From positions 62,001-126,000 of the forward strand of contig JBMYND010000002.1 in NCBI GenBank assembly GCA_049597955.1: 64,000 nucleotides of DNA, given 5' to 3'. The DNA is from JAYPAN01 sp049597955. GTDB lineage: Bacteria; Pseudomonadota; Alphaproteobacteria; RS24. Each line of letters starts with the position of its first letter. The first letter of the stretch is position 1. The notes beneath the pieces are model-generated. The model made no database searches. It saw only the letters and a program-made list of their open reading frames with translations, and was not told the DNA's origin. Of the stretch, positions 8,228 through 16,295 are shown in pieces. The position numbers were made by a program, and so were the translations under genes.

Positions 8228-10032
8228 AAGCACAAAAACCCACTGAAGACAAAGCGCGTGATGAAGCCGCCAAAGAGGCAGCGACAAAACAGGGCGATCA
8301 GGAATATATGCGGCACTGGTTTTGGGGGCCGGTGCTGGCCTGTCGGAAAATATACGGGCAGGTGATTGCCGCTTCCGTGCTTATCAATCTGTTTGCGCTG
8401 GCATCCTCGCTTTACATTATGACCGTTTACGACCGCGTAATACCCAATGAAGCAATGGAAAGCCTGTGGGCGCTGACCATTATCATGCTGGTGGTGATTG
8501 CTTTTGACTTCGCCATGAAAATCATACGCGGGCAATTTGTTGATGCAGCGGGCGCGCGCATTGACCGGGTGATTTCCGAACGCTTGTTCAATCGCATTGC
8601 CCGCCATGATGTGACGCTGAACCGTGAAGCGACCGGCGCGCTGGCCGGCACAGTGCGCGAGTTTGAGACATTGAAGGAAGTTCTCGGCTCGGCCAGTTTC
8701 ACCGTTTTTGCTGATTTGCCTTTTGTCATTTTATTCCTGTTTGTTCTATGGGCGATTGGCGGGCCGATTGCCGCCGTGCCGGCGATTATTGTTGTCGCCA
8801 TTGTCGGCTTCGGGCTGATTTTGCAGCCTGTTATGCGTCGCCTCACACTTTTGGGCATGATGCAGGGACAGGGCAAGCAGGCGGTTATGGTGGAAATGAT
8901 TTCCGGTCTGGAAACGCTGAAAACCATTCCCGGCCTGTCATTATTGCGCAAACGCTGGCTGCAATCAGTGGTCAACCAAGCCGTCGCCGGACGCAAAACC
9001 AAATTTACCTCGCAATTAACCCAGACATTCACCCAGCTTGGTCAGCAATTGAGCCAAATCGGCATTGTCGTTTATGGCGTGTTTCTTATCACATCCGGTG
9101 ATTTGACCATGGGACAACTGATTGCCTGCGTGATTTTGTCGGGCCGCACATTGGCACCGCTTGGCCAGTTAACGCAATTATTGGGGCGCATGAATCAAGC
9201 CATTGCCGCCTATCGCAATCTGGCCAAATTGCTCGAAGGCACAACCGATGAGGAAGAGCGCGCCGGACGGCTGCGCCGCGACAGGCTGGATGGCGATATT
9301 AGTTTCCGCAATGTCAATTTCACCTATGAGGGGCAGGAAAACCCGACGCTGAACAATGTCAGCTTTGATGTCGCCGCCGGTGAGCGGGTGGCGATATTGG
9401 GGCGCATCGGCACCGGCAAGACAACTTTGCTGCGCCTCATGGCCGGGCTTTACAAGCCCGATAATGGCATTGTGCTGCTCGACAATGCCGATGTGCGCCA
9501 GATACAGCCGGAAGATTTGCGCCGCAATATGGCGGTTGTCTTTCAAAACCCGGAACTGTTTTCCGGCTCTATTCGTGAAAATCTGCTAATGGGCAATCCC
9601 GACGCCACGGATGCCGAATTGCTCGACAGTGTGCGGGCGGCAGGTGCCGAGCAATTTATCGGCATGTTACCGGGCGGGTTTGACTTTCCGCTGACCGAGC
9701 GAGGCCGCGAATTATCGGCCGGTATGCGCCAATCGCTGGCCGTGGCCCGGGCGCTGATTGGCAAGCCCGCTATCTTGCTGCTCGATGAGCCAACCGCGTC
9801 GCTGGATGCGGCAAGCGAGATTGCGCTGGTCAATACGCTGGATGCGGCGACCAAGGGCATCACCACGATTTTTGTCACCCATAGAGGCTCCATGCTGCAA
9901 ATGGCCGACCGGGTTATCGTCATTGATGGCGGGCGCGTGGTGGCGGACGGGCCGCGCGATGAGGTCATCCAACGTATGCAGGGCGGTAATGAGGGTGAAA
10001 AACAACCACCCCAAACCGTGCAACCGGCCTGA
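8221..10032 (+). CDS. Type I secretion ABC transporter, LapB/HlyB-like permease-ATPase
   Basis: Inner-membrane exporter that would energise one-step secretion through the TolC-like channel. 603 residues: a short charged N-terminus without a catalytic C39 peptidase domain, a six-helix membrane domain from about residue 45 to 320 (LYIMTVYDRVIPNEAMESL is typical of the LapB/PrtD group), and a nucleotide-binding domain. Walker A is GRIGTGKTT at about 393-401, Walker B ILLLDEPTASLD at about 517-528, and the H-loop His lies in FVTHRG. The signature reads LSAGMRQ instead of LSGGQRQ, so two core positions are altered. GGAGAG lies upstream of the start, inside the end of the TolC gene. The adaptor gene follows 79 bp downstream. 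Confidence 0.9.
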   Translation: MLEAQKPTEDKARDEAAKEAATKQGDQEYMRHWFWGPVLACRKIYGQVIAASVLINLFALASSLYIMTVYDRVIPNEAMESLWALTIIMLVVIAFDFAMKIIRGQFVDAAGARIDRVISERLFNRIARHDVTLNREATGALAGTVREFETLKEVLGSASFTVFADLPFVILFLFVLWAIGGPIAAVPAIIVVAIVGFGLILQPVMRRLTLLGMMQGQGKQAVMVEMISGLETLKTIPGLSLLRKRWLQSVVNQAVAGRKTKFTSQLTQTFTQLGQQLSQIGIVVYGVFLITSGDLTMGQLIACVILSGRTLAPLGQLTQLLGRMNQAIAAYRNLAKLLEGTTDEEERAGRLRRDRLDGDISFRNVNFTYEGQENPTLNNVSFDVAAGERVAILGRIGTGKTTLLRLMAGLYKPDNGIVLLDNADVRQIQPEDLRRNMAVVFQNPELFSGSIRENLLMGNPDATDAELLDSVRAAGAEQFIGMLPGGFDFPLTERGRELSAGMRQSLAVARALIGKPAILLLDEPTASLDAASEIALVNTLDAATKGITTIFVTHRGSMLQMADRVIVIDGGRVVADGPRDEVIQRMQGGNEGEKQPPQTVQPA

Positions 10033-10111
10033 CCGGCTCTGCTGAACGGACAGCCCATGCGGGTGAACAGGCCGGACAAATGCCGGTCAAGTGAATGAAA
10101 AGGAAAATGCC

Positions 10112-11590
10112 ATGCAATTTTTGTCGGATATTATGCAATTGCTGAAAACGGGCCTGCTGCGACTTGGCCAGCTTGTGTTTGATGTGCTGCGCCAATTGAC
10201 CCGCGCGCTGGTCGGGCTGTTTATGTTTGTGATAAGGCTGACGCGGCTGGACAGGCTGGGTCTGGCGCTGCTGGCAACCGGGCCGGGACAGGCTGTGCGC
10301 GCCCGTATCGCCCGTGCGCGCAGCATATACGCCAAGCTGACCAGCCCGCCACCCGACCCGATGGTCGCTGCCATGATGCTGCAAGCCGAGCAGGTCGATA
10401 TTGATGAAGACCCGACCGAAGTGCATGGCAATAAGCTGTTTGTGCTGATTGCCGGATTTTTCGTGCTGGCCATTTTATGGGCGGCGCTGACCGAGCTTGA
10501 CGAAGTGGTGCGGGCTGATGGCCAAATCGTGCCGCCTTCATCTGTGCAGGTTGTCCAAAACCGGCTGCCCGGCAGCGTGCTGGAAATCAATGCGCGGCTG
10601 GGCGACCGCGTGGAAAAGGGCGATATTATTTTCCGTCTGGAAGATGAAGAAGTGCGCGCCAATTTTGACGATAATGAAATCACAAGGCTGGCTTCCTTTG
10701 CCACGACAATAAGGCTTGAGGCCGAGGCCAAAGGGGCGGAGACGCTGGAATTTCCGAGCTGGCTGGTTGCGGCGGATAAAGAAGTTGTCGCCCGCGAGCG
10801 CGATGTGTTCAACCGGCGCAAGCTGGCCTTGAAAAATCGCTTGCAGGTCATCCGCCAGCAAGTGCGGGAAAACCGCGCTATGGCCAATAATCTGGCGGAA
10901 AGAATTGCCATTTACAAGCCATTGGTTGAAGCCGGACATGAGGCGCGGCTGACTTTGGTTGATTTGCAAGGCCGGTTTGAGCAATCAAGCTTTGCCGCTG
11001 ACCGGGCGGAAAATGAATATGCCGCCACGCTGACCAATTTCCGCGCCGAGGCGGCACGCGAATTGGCGCAGAAAAAAACCGAGGCCAATCAGGCCGATGC
11101 GCGCGAATTGGCCTTTAAGGCGAAAGTGCGCCATGCTGAAGTGCGCGCGCCGGTCGCCGGTATCGTGTCTGCCGTGCATGTTAAAACCATAGGCGCGGTG
11201 GTGCAGGCCGGCACAGTGCTGGCTGAGATTGTGCCGGATGAACAGGCCCTATTGGTGGAAGTGCGCATTAAGCCCGAAGATATTGCCTCTGTCTATCCCG
11301 GCCAAATCGCGCAAGTTTCGCTGTCGGCCTATGATGTGGCGCGTTATGGCAATCTTGACGGCAAAGTGCAGCGCGTCGCCAGCAATACCACCCAGCAAGA
11401 CAATATGCCGCCTTATTATCAGACAATGGTGGAAATTCCCGAGCCGCGCCTGTCCAAAAGCGAAGATAATGTGGAAGTCGTGCCGGGCATGACGGTGATG
11501 GTCGATATTATCGGCAAAAAACGCACTGTGCTGAATTATATTCTGACGCCGTTGAACCGTGCCGCCGGTGTTGCTTTCCGTGAGAATTAA
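10112..11590 (+). CDS. HlyD-family periplasmic adaptor of the type I secretion system
   Basis: Membrane-fusion protein linking the ABC exporter to the outer-membrane channel. I place the start at ATG 10112 with AAGGAAA upstream; an in-frame GTG at 10091 would add seven residues. 492 residues. An unusually long N-terminal part (about 110 residues, hydrophobic or amphipathic at 5-50, then basic and finally acidic) precedes the single membrane helix LFVLIAGFFVLAILWAAL. After it come the lipoyl-type hairpin (VVQNRLPGSVLEINARLGD), a long coiled coil at about 200-330, the second lipoyl half (VRAPVAGIVSAVHV) and a beta-barrel ending in VVPGMTVMVDIIGKKR, the usual HlyD C-terminal motif. Its stop codon overlaps that of the convergent tauE-like gene. 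Confidence 0.9.
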   Translation: MQFLSDIMQLLKTGLLRLGQLVFDVLRQLTRALVGLFMFVIRLTRLDRLGLALLATGPGQAVRARIARARSIYAKLTSPPPDPMVAAMMLQAEQVDIDEDPTEVHGNKLFVLIAGFFVLAILWAALTELDEVVRADGQIVPPSSVQVVQNRLPGSVLEINARLGDRVEKGDIIFRLEDEEVRANFDDNEITRLASFATTIRLEAEAKGAETLEFPSWLVAADKEVVARERDVFNRRKLALKNRLQVIRQQVRENRAMANNLAERIAIYKPLVEAGHEARLTLVDLQGRFEQSSFAADRAENEYAATLTNFRAEAARELAQKKTEANQADARELAFKAKVRHAEVRAPVAGIVSAVHVKTIGAVVQAGTVLAEIVPDEQALLVEVRIKPEDIASVYPGQIAQVSLSAYDVARYGNLDGKVQRVASNTTQQDNMPPYYQTMVEIPEPRLSKSEDNVEVVPGMTVMVDIIGKKRTVLNYILTPLNRAAGVAFREN

Positions 11591-12342
11591 CCGCCTATGG
11601 CCAGCAAATAAAGACCGCGCATGACCAGCACCGCGCCGACAGCCAACATAATGCGCTGTGTCCAGGTGAAGAAAGTCGCGTCTTGCATATTGTCCAATAC
11701 GCGCTTGCCCGTCCTTGTGCCAATCACCGATGCGGCGATGGCGGGCAGCAACAGCCAAAGCGGCGGCCAGTCAGCATTTGAGGCTTGCGCGGCCAGCCCG
11801 CCAAAGAAGATGATTTTCGATAAATGGCCGAGGCTTTGGGCGACGGCCTTTGTGGCAACAACTTGATGGCGCGTTAATCGGGTGCGCTGGAAAAACACAT
11901 CGAGCAAAGGCCCGCCAACACCGGCCAGCAAATTTGTGCCAACCACAACAAAACCGGCAAAAATCGGCATTGCGCCTTTGGTGATGTCCAGCGCCAGTGA
12001 CTTGGGCAGGGCGGCGGCAATATAGGGCAAAAGGCCAAGCGCCAGAAACACAGTCACCTTATCAGGCTGGAAGGCGAGGACGGAAAGCACGGCCAAAGTG
12101 ACAATCGTGCCAATGGTGAACAGGGCAATTATGCGCCACTCAATATCGGCCCGATTGAGCCAGGCGCGATAACCATTTGAGGTAAGCTGTATAAGCCCAT
12201 GCAGCACCATGGCGGCGCTGACCGGCAGCAGGCTGACCAGCACACCCATCAGCACCAGCCCGCCCAGCATGCCAAAAATGGAAGACATAAACGCCGTTAT
12301 CAGCGTCGCGGCCAGAATAATGCTTAGCGTCAAGCCAGTCAT
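11587..12342 (-). CDS. TauE/SafE family membrane permease
   Basis: Probable inner-membrane anion or sulfite/organosulfonate exporter; the substrate is not determinable. 251 residues with about eight hydrophobic helices arranged as two repeats. The first begins ILAATLITAFMSSIFGMLGGLVLMG and the second around GFVVVGTNLLAGVGGPLLDVFF, each with the glycine-rich motif of the family. It is oriented with hisG-hisZ and starts 24 bp downstream of the hisG stop, so it may be read from the same transcript although no functional link is known. Its last 4 bp overlap the end of the convergent HlyD-like gene. Confidence 0.85.
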   Translation of the reverse strand: MTGLTLSIILAATLITAFMSSIFGMLGGLVLMGVLVSLLPVSAAMVLHGLIQLTSNGYRAWLNRADIEWRIIALFTIGTIVTLAVLSVLAFQPDKVTVFLALGLLPYIAAALPKSLALDITKGAMPIFAGFVVVGTNLLAGVGGPLLDVFFQRTRLTRHQVVATKAVAQSLGHLSKIIFFGGLAAQASNADWPPLWLLLPAIAASVIGTRTGKRVLDNMQDATFFTWTQRIMLAVGAVLVMRGLYLLAIGG

Positions 12343-12366
12343 GCCAGATTCTCTATGTGAGGCCCC

Positions 12367-13347
12367 TCATATCAGGCTGCCGGCAAGCCGCTCATACAGG
12401 CTGTTGCGGCGGGCGAAAATATATTGCGGCCTTGTCACAATGGCCTGCTCGCAGCCACTGGTCTGCATCCATGCCGCGCGCGCCTCATCAAGTTGCGCTG
12501 TCGGTATCAAAAACAGCGCGCCGGAACCTGCTGCGCCGTCAATCAATTGCGCTTGATAGCTGGTTTGAAAAGCCGCATAGGCGTCAGGGTCAATCTGCTG
12601 ATGCGCATCGGCGCTGCCGACAAAATGCACTTGCACCATATTCTCCGCCGCCCGTCTTGCATCGAGCCGCGCCAGCAAAGCTTTGGCTGCCTGACGTGCG
12701 GCAGGGCTCCAATCGGCACTGAGCGCAGCGGCCAGATTGGCTTGGCTTTTCAGAATAACCCCGTCTTGCGGCACACGCAGCTGATTGGCCCCCAGCGTGG
12801 CCCCGGTCGAGGTAATATCAACAATCGCTTCTGCCGCACCGGCATTGGGGGCCGCTTCCGTAGCACCGAAACTTTCAACCATACGGTAATCAACAAGCCC
12901 GTGGCGGGCGAAAAAATCGGCGGTCAAATGGGTATATTTGGTGGCAACCCGCAGGCGTTTGCCATTGCGGGCGCGAAATTCTGAGGCGACTTCGGCCAAA
13001 TCAGCCATATTTTGCACATCGACCCAGCCATCGGGTATGGCGACCACCACATCGGCGTGGCCAAAACCCAGTGGCAAAACCAATTGCACCACACTGTCCA
13101 TATCGGGGATTTCCTCGCGCAGCAAATCCTCGCCGGTAATGCCCATATGCACGCTGCCATCGGCCAGTCGCGCGGCAATTTCCGAGGCCGAGACATATTG
13201 CACATCAATATCGCCAATCCCCGACACGCTGCCGCGATAGCCGCGCGCACCGGCGCGTTTCAGCGCGACACCGGCATTGGCGAAAATGGCGGCGGCGTTT
13301 TCTTCAAGCCGCCCCTTGGACGGCACGGCCAATATCAAATCGCTCAT
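12367..13347 (-). CDS. hisG: ATP phosphoribosyltransferase catalytic subunit
   Basis: First step of histidine biosynthesis: ATP + PRPP to phosphoribosyl-ATP. The catalytic domains are clear: AVPSKGRLEENA at residues 8-19, GITGEDLLRE at about 73-82, and the PRPP-binding region AIVDITSTGATLGAN at about 178-192. At 326 residues it is longer than the short HisG forms (about 210-230) that normally need HisZ. The extra roughly 110 C-terminal residues (after about 215) look weakly like the regulatory C-terminal domain of long HisG. The start overlaps the hisZ stop by 4 nt (ATGA), so translational coupling is likely. Confidence 0.93.
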   Translation of the reverse strand: MSDLILAVPSKGRLEENAAAIFANAGVALKRAGARGYRGSVSGIGDIDVQYVSASEIAARLADGSVHMGITGEDLLREEIPDMDSVVQLVLPLGFGHADVVVAIPDGWVDVQNMADLAEVASEFRARNGKRLRVATKYTHLTADFFARHGLVDYRMVESFGATEAAPNAGAAEAIVDITSTGATLGANQLRVPQDGVILKSQANLAAALSADWSPAARQAAKALLARLDARRAAENMVQVHFVGSADAHQQIDPDAYAAFQTSYQAQLIDGAAGSGALFLIPTAQLDEARAAWMQTSGCEQAIVTRPQYIFARRNSLYERLAGSLI

Positions 13348-14639
13348 TGCGCCTCTCCTTGCAGATTTGCCGCCAGCACCAGCCTTTCCAGCGCAATCGC
13401 CCCGCCTACTGCCGCAACGGGGCGCTCAGCACCAAGGCTTTGCAGCAAATCATCATAGCGGCCACCGCTGGCAATGACTTGCTGGCTGCCGAGTTCCGGC
13501 ACACGCAATTCGAAGGACAGGCCGGTATAATAGGCCATTTTTTGCCGGCTTGTGGCTTCAAAAACCAGCCGGTCAGCCAGCACGCCTTTTTCGAGCAAGG
13601 CGCCGCGCAAAGCGCGCATGGATGGCGGCAAGGTTGAGACTTCGCGGTAATCGCCCTGTGTGGCGCGGCGAATAAATTCATCCAGCCGGTCGCGATCAGC
13701 GCGCGCCTGCGCCATATCCAATTGCTGTTGCTGCAATCTTTCACCAATATCGCGCCCGCTGCGCCCGGCAATGCGCGCATCCGGCGGCGGTGGCGTAGGG
13801 AAATCCCGCGTGCTGCGCGCATCCAGCCGGTCAATAAAGGCCAGCACATGGGCGGCCATATCTTTCGGGCTGTCGCTTTGCTTGGCGATTTGCTTCAAAC
13901 GCCGCGCAATGGCAGGCGAAAACCCCATTTCATCGACTTGCCGGTCAAACCGGCTGAAATCAATCAATGTGAGGGTAAAGTTTCGCACACCGGCCTGCTG
14001 AACCGCCTGCACCAGCAAAGACACAATTTCTGCATCATCGGTCATACCGTCATGGCCGCCAATAATTTCAATGCCGGTTTGGGTAAATTCTTCCGGTTTT
14101 CCGGCCCCGCGCGGCTGGTAGCGAAAGGCGGTGCCTTGATAGCAAAGCCGTGCGCGTCCTGTCCGGTTTTCGGTCAAATAGGCACGGGCGGTGGGAATGG
14201 TCAAATCCGGGCGCAGGCATAATGCCTCACCGGCCGGGTCGGTAAAGCGGTAAAGCCGCCTTTGCATTTCTGCGCCCATGCGGTCAATGAATGGCTCGGC
14301 CGGTTGTAAAACCGGTGTGTCGATTGCTTCAAAACCGGCTTTTTGAAACAGCGCCAATGGCCCGGAAGCATCGGTCTGACCGGCCCAGGCGGCGCGGCGC
14401 GGCGTTTTGGCCGGTGTCGCCGACAAGCCGCCAAACACCGCCTCATTCACTTGCAGGCCCTCGCGGCTGCATAATTGCGCCAGCCGGACATGCAGTCGTG
14501 CCGGAAAGCCGTTTTTGCGGTAATTGGAGACGGCGGACGCGCCGACATCCAGCAAAGCGGCAAACGCGCCAGTGCCGCCAAGGGCATCAATCACATCGGC
14601 GGCTGTTTGCAGGCTTTCGCTCTTGTTTGATATAGACAT
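13344..14639 (-). CDS. hisZ: HisZ, ATP phosphoribosyltransferase regulatory subunit, with an extra N-terminal HTH domain
   Basis: HisZ is a HisRS paralogue that forms a hetero-oligomer with HisG and is needed for activity or feedback control. The HisRS-like core starts at about residue 85: TPVLQPAEPFIDRMG, CLRPDLTIPTARAYL (motif 2 region), and ASGGRYDDLLQSLG near the end. Total 431 residues, about 60 more than ordinary alphaproteobacterial HisZ. The surplus is N-terminal: residues 10-70 read as a Cro/YdaS-like helix-turn-helix (DVIDALGGTGAFAALLDVG, then ASAVSNYRKNGFPARL, then LAQLCSREGL). The whole frame is open and in phase, with no internal start that would clearly give the core alone. Initiation at ATG 14639 has no Shine-Dalgarno and may be leaderless. 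Confidence 0.9.
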   Translation of the reverse strand: MSISNKSESLQTAADVIDALGGTGAFAALLDVGASAVSNYRKNGFPARLHVRLAQLCSREGLQVNEAVFGGLSATPAKTPRRAAWAGQTDASGPLALFQKAGFEAIDTPVLQPAEPFIDRMGAEMQRRLYRFTDPAGEALCLRPDLTIPTARAYLTENRTGRARLCYQGTAFRYQPRGAGKPEEFTQTGIEIIGGHDGMTDDAEIVSLLVQAVQQAGVRNFTLTLIDFSRFDRQVDEMGFSPAIARRLKQIAKQSDSPKDMAAHVLAFIDRLDARSTRDFPTPPPPDARIAGRSGRDIGERLQQQQLDMAQARADRDRLDEFIRRATQGDYREVSTLPPSMRALRGALLEKGVLADRLVFEATSRQKMAYYTGLSFELRVPELGSQQVIASGGRYDDLLQSLGAERPVAAVGGAIALERLVLAANLQGEAQ

Positions 14640-14644
14640 AATAC

Positions 14645-14673
14645 TTTATCGGCGGAATTTTCATATATGTCAA
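14645..14673 (-). promoter_or_regulatory. Candidate hisZ-hisG promoter, possibly leaderless
   Basis: On the minus strand TTGACA (14668-14673), a 17-nt spacer and GATAAA (14645-14650) form a good housekeeping-type promoter. The hisZ ATG begins 5 nt after the -10 box, so the transcript would start at or next to the start codon. Confidence 0.5.
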
Positions 14674-14678
14674 TAAAA

Positions 14679-14746
14679 ATGAATTGCTTTTTATAATTCA
14701 TAAAATATGAACTTCAAAATAATTGAATATAATTTATTTATTCAAT
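14679..14746. promoter_or_regulatory. Overlapping inverted repeats in an AT-rich island between hisS and hisZ
   Basis: Three inverted repeats crowd a strongly AT-rich gap in a GC-rich neighbourhood. They are ATGAATT (14679-14685) with AATTCAT (14695-14701); the perfect palindrome TTCATA-AAA-TATGAA (14697-14711); and ATTGAATA (14722-14729) with TATTCAAT (14739-14746), which overlaps the end of hisS. They lie just upstream of the hisZ -35 box and look like operator sites; the last could also be a weak terminator for hisS. Confidence 0.5.
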
Positions 14747-16233
14747 AATTTTGTAATTTCATCAATCAAATGGTCGCGCTGAACCTGCATTTGTGCGTGT
14801 TCGGAAGCGCGCCATTCCGCGTTATCGTTGATTTCATTGGCATTTTCCTTGCCCAGGGCCAAATCTTTCACCGTCACAACACCGGCGGCGCGTTCATCTT
14901 CGCCTTCAATCACCACCAGACGCGCGCCGCGCATATCGGCATAGCGCAATTGCGCCTTCATGGCACCGTCGCCAATATAAAGTTCGGCGCGCAAACCGGC
15001 CGCGCGCATGCGTTGAACCAGCGCCATTAAATCGGGGCGCGTTTCTTTATCCATCACCAATACGACGACAAGCGGGGCGGCAGCAGCTGTGTCGGCCTTG
15101 CCCAAAGCGGTCAGCGCCGCCGCCAATCGGCTGACGCCAATAGAAATGCCGGTAGCAGGAATTTCAACACCTTTGAAGCGTTTGACCAAATCATCATAGC
15201 GGCCACCGCCGCCAACCGAGCCAAAACGAGCCAATTCGCCGCTTTCATCTTCGGTTTCAAAAGTCAGCTCGATTTCATAAACCGGGCCGGTATAATAGCC
15301 CAGCCCGCGCACCACTGAGGCATCAATGGCCAGCCGGTCGGCTTGATAGTCAAGCGCGGTAAATATCGCATCCATCTCGCGCAATTCGGCAATGCCTTCC
15401 GCCCCGCGCTGTGTATCTCCCACCAAATCGGCCATTTGCGCCAGCACATCAGCGCGCGCATGGCCGGTTATCGACACCATATCGGCCACGCGGTCAATTT
15501 GTGCCGCATCCAGCCCCGCGCCTTCAGTGAAATCGCCGCTTTCATCCTTGCGCCCCGCGCCAAGCAGGGCTTTTACCCCGTCCAGACCAAGCCGGTCATA
15601 TTTATCCATGGCCCGCAAAATCGTCAGGCGGCGGCTTTCAAAATCTTCCGCCGCCGCATCAAGGCCAATCGCCTCAAGCAGGCCATCCATAACTTTGCGA
15701 TTATTGATACGCACAAGATAATCGCCTTGCGCCATGCCCAATGCCTGCATGCAATCGGCGGCCATCATGCAAATTTCGGCATCGGCCGCCTGATTGCCCG
15801 CCCCGACCGTATCGGCATCAATCTGCAGAAATTGCCGAAACCGGCCAGGCCCCGGCTTTTCATTGCGCCAGACCGGCCCCCATTGAAAGCGCCGCAAGGG
15901 TTTGGGCAAGCGGTCATAATGCTCCGCCACATAGCGCGCCAAAGGGGCGGTCAAATCATAGCGCAGGCTCATCCATTGGCCGTCATCATCTTCGAGCGCA
16001 AACACACCCTCATTGGGCCGGTCATCATCCGGCAAAAATTTGCCAAGCGCGTCGGCATATTCAAAGGCTGATGTATCGAGCGCAGCAAAGCCATAGGATT
16101 GATAGACGGCGGAAATCGTCGCTATCATATATTCCTGCAGGCGCAGCTCATCGCCCGCCATATCGCGAAAGCCGCGCGGCACCCGCGCTTTGGGTTTGAA
16201 TTTTTTCTGCTTTTTGGCCTTGCGCTCTGACAT
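14734..16233 (-). CDS. hisS: Histidyl-tRNA synthetase, divergent alphaproteobacterial type
   Basis: Class II synthetase charging tRNA-His. 499 residues with a basic N-terminal tail (KKQKKFKPKARVPRGFRDM). Motif 2 reads QWGPVWRNEKPGPGRFRQF, the histidine-specific block is RGLGYYTGPVYEIEL, and motif 3 is PATGISIGVSRLAAAL; a C-terminal anticodon-binding domain follows. The length and the motif 2 loop fit the alphaproteobacterial HisRS branch, which in several species recognises a tRNA-His lacking the usual G-1 nucleotide. That recognition mode is family knowledge and is not visible here. hisZ and hisG lie downstream on the same strand after a 94-bp AT-rich gap with its own promoter. Confidence 0.96.
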   Translation of the reverse strand: MSERKAKKQKKFKPKARVPRGFRDMAGDELRLQEYMIATISAVYQSYGFAALDTSAFEYADALGKFLPDDDRPNEGVFALEDDDGQWMSLRYDLTAPLARYVAEHYDRLPKPLRRFQWGPVWRNEKPGPGRFRQFLQIDADTVGAGNQAADAEICMMAADCMQALGMAQGDYLVRINNRKVMDGLLEAIGLDAAAEDFESRRLTILRAMDKYDRLGLDGVKALLGAGRKDESGDFTEGAGLDAAQIDRVADMVSITGHARADVLAQMADLVGDTQRGAEGIAELREMDAIFTALDYQADRLAIDASVVRGLGYYTGPVYEIELTFETEDESGELARFGSVGGGGRYDDLVKRFKGVEIPATGISIGVSRLAAALTALGKADTAAAAPLVVVLVMDKETRPDLMALVQRMRAAGLRAELYIGDGAMKAQLRYADMRGARLVVIEGEDERAAGVVTVKDLALGKENANEINDNAEWRASEHAQMQVQRDHLIDEITKLLNK

Positions 16234-16295
16234 GTTACCTTCCTGACCTGCCGTTCCTATCGTTTTCCCCGGTTTCGGGCAAGCCCTGTTGGGGC

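Noticed and set aside
15343..16071. 242-codon open frame antisense to hisS
   Set aside because: Shadow of hisS; His/Arg/Gln-rich without any motif or ribosome site.
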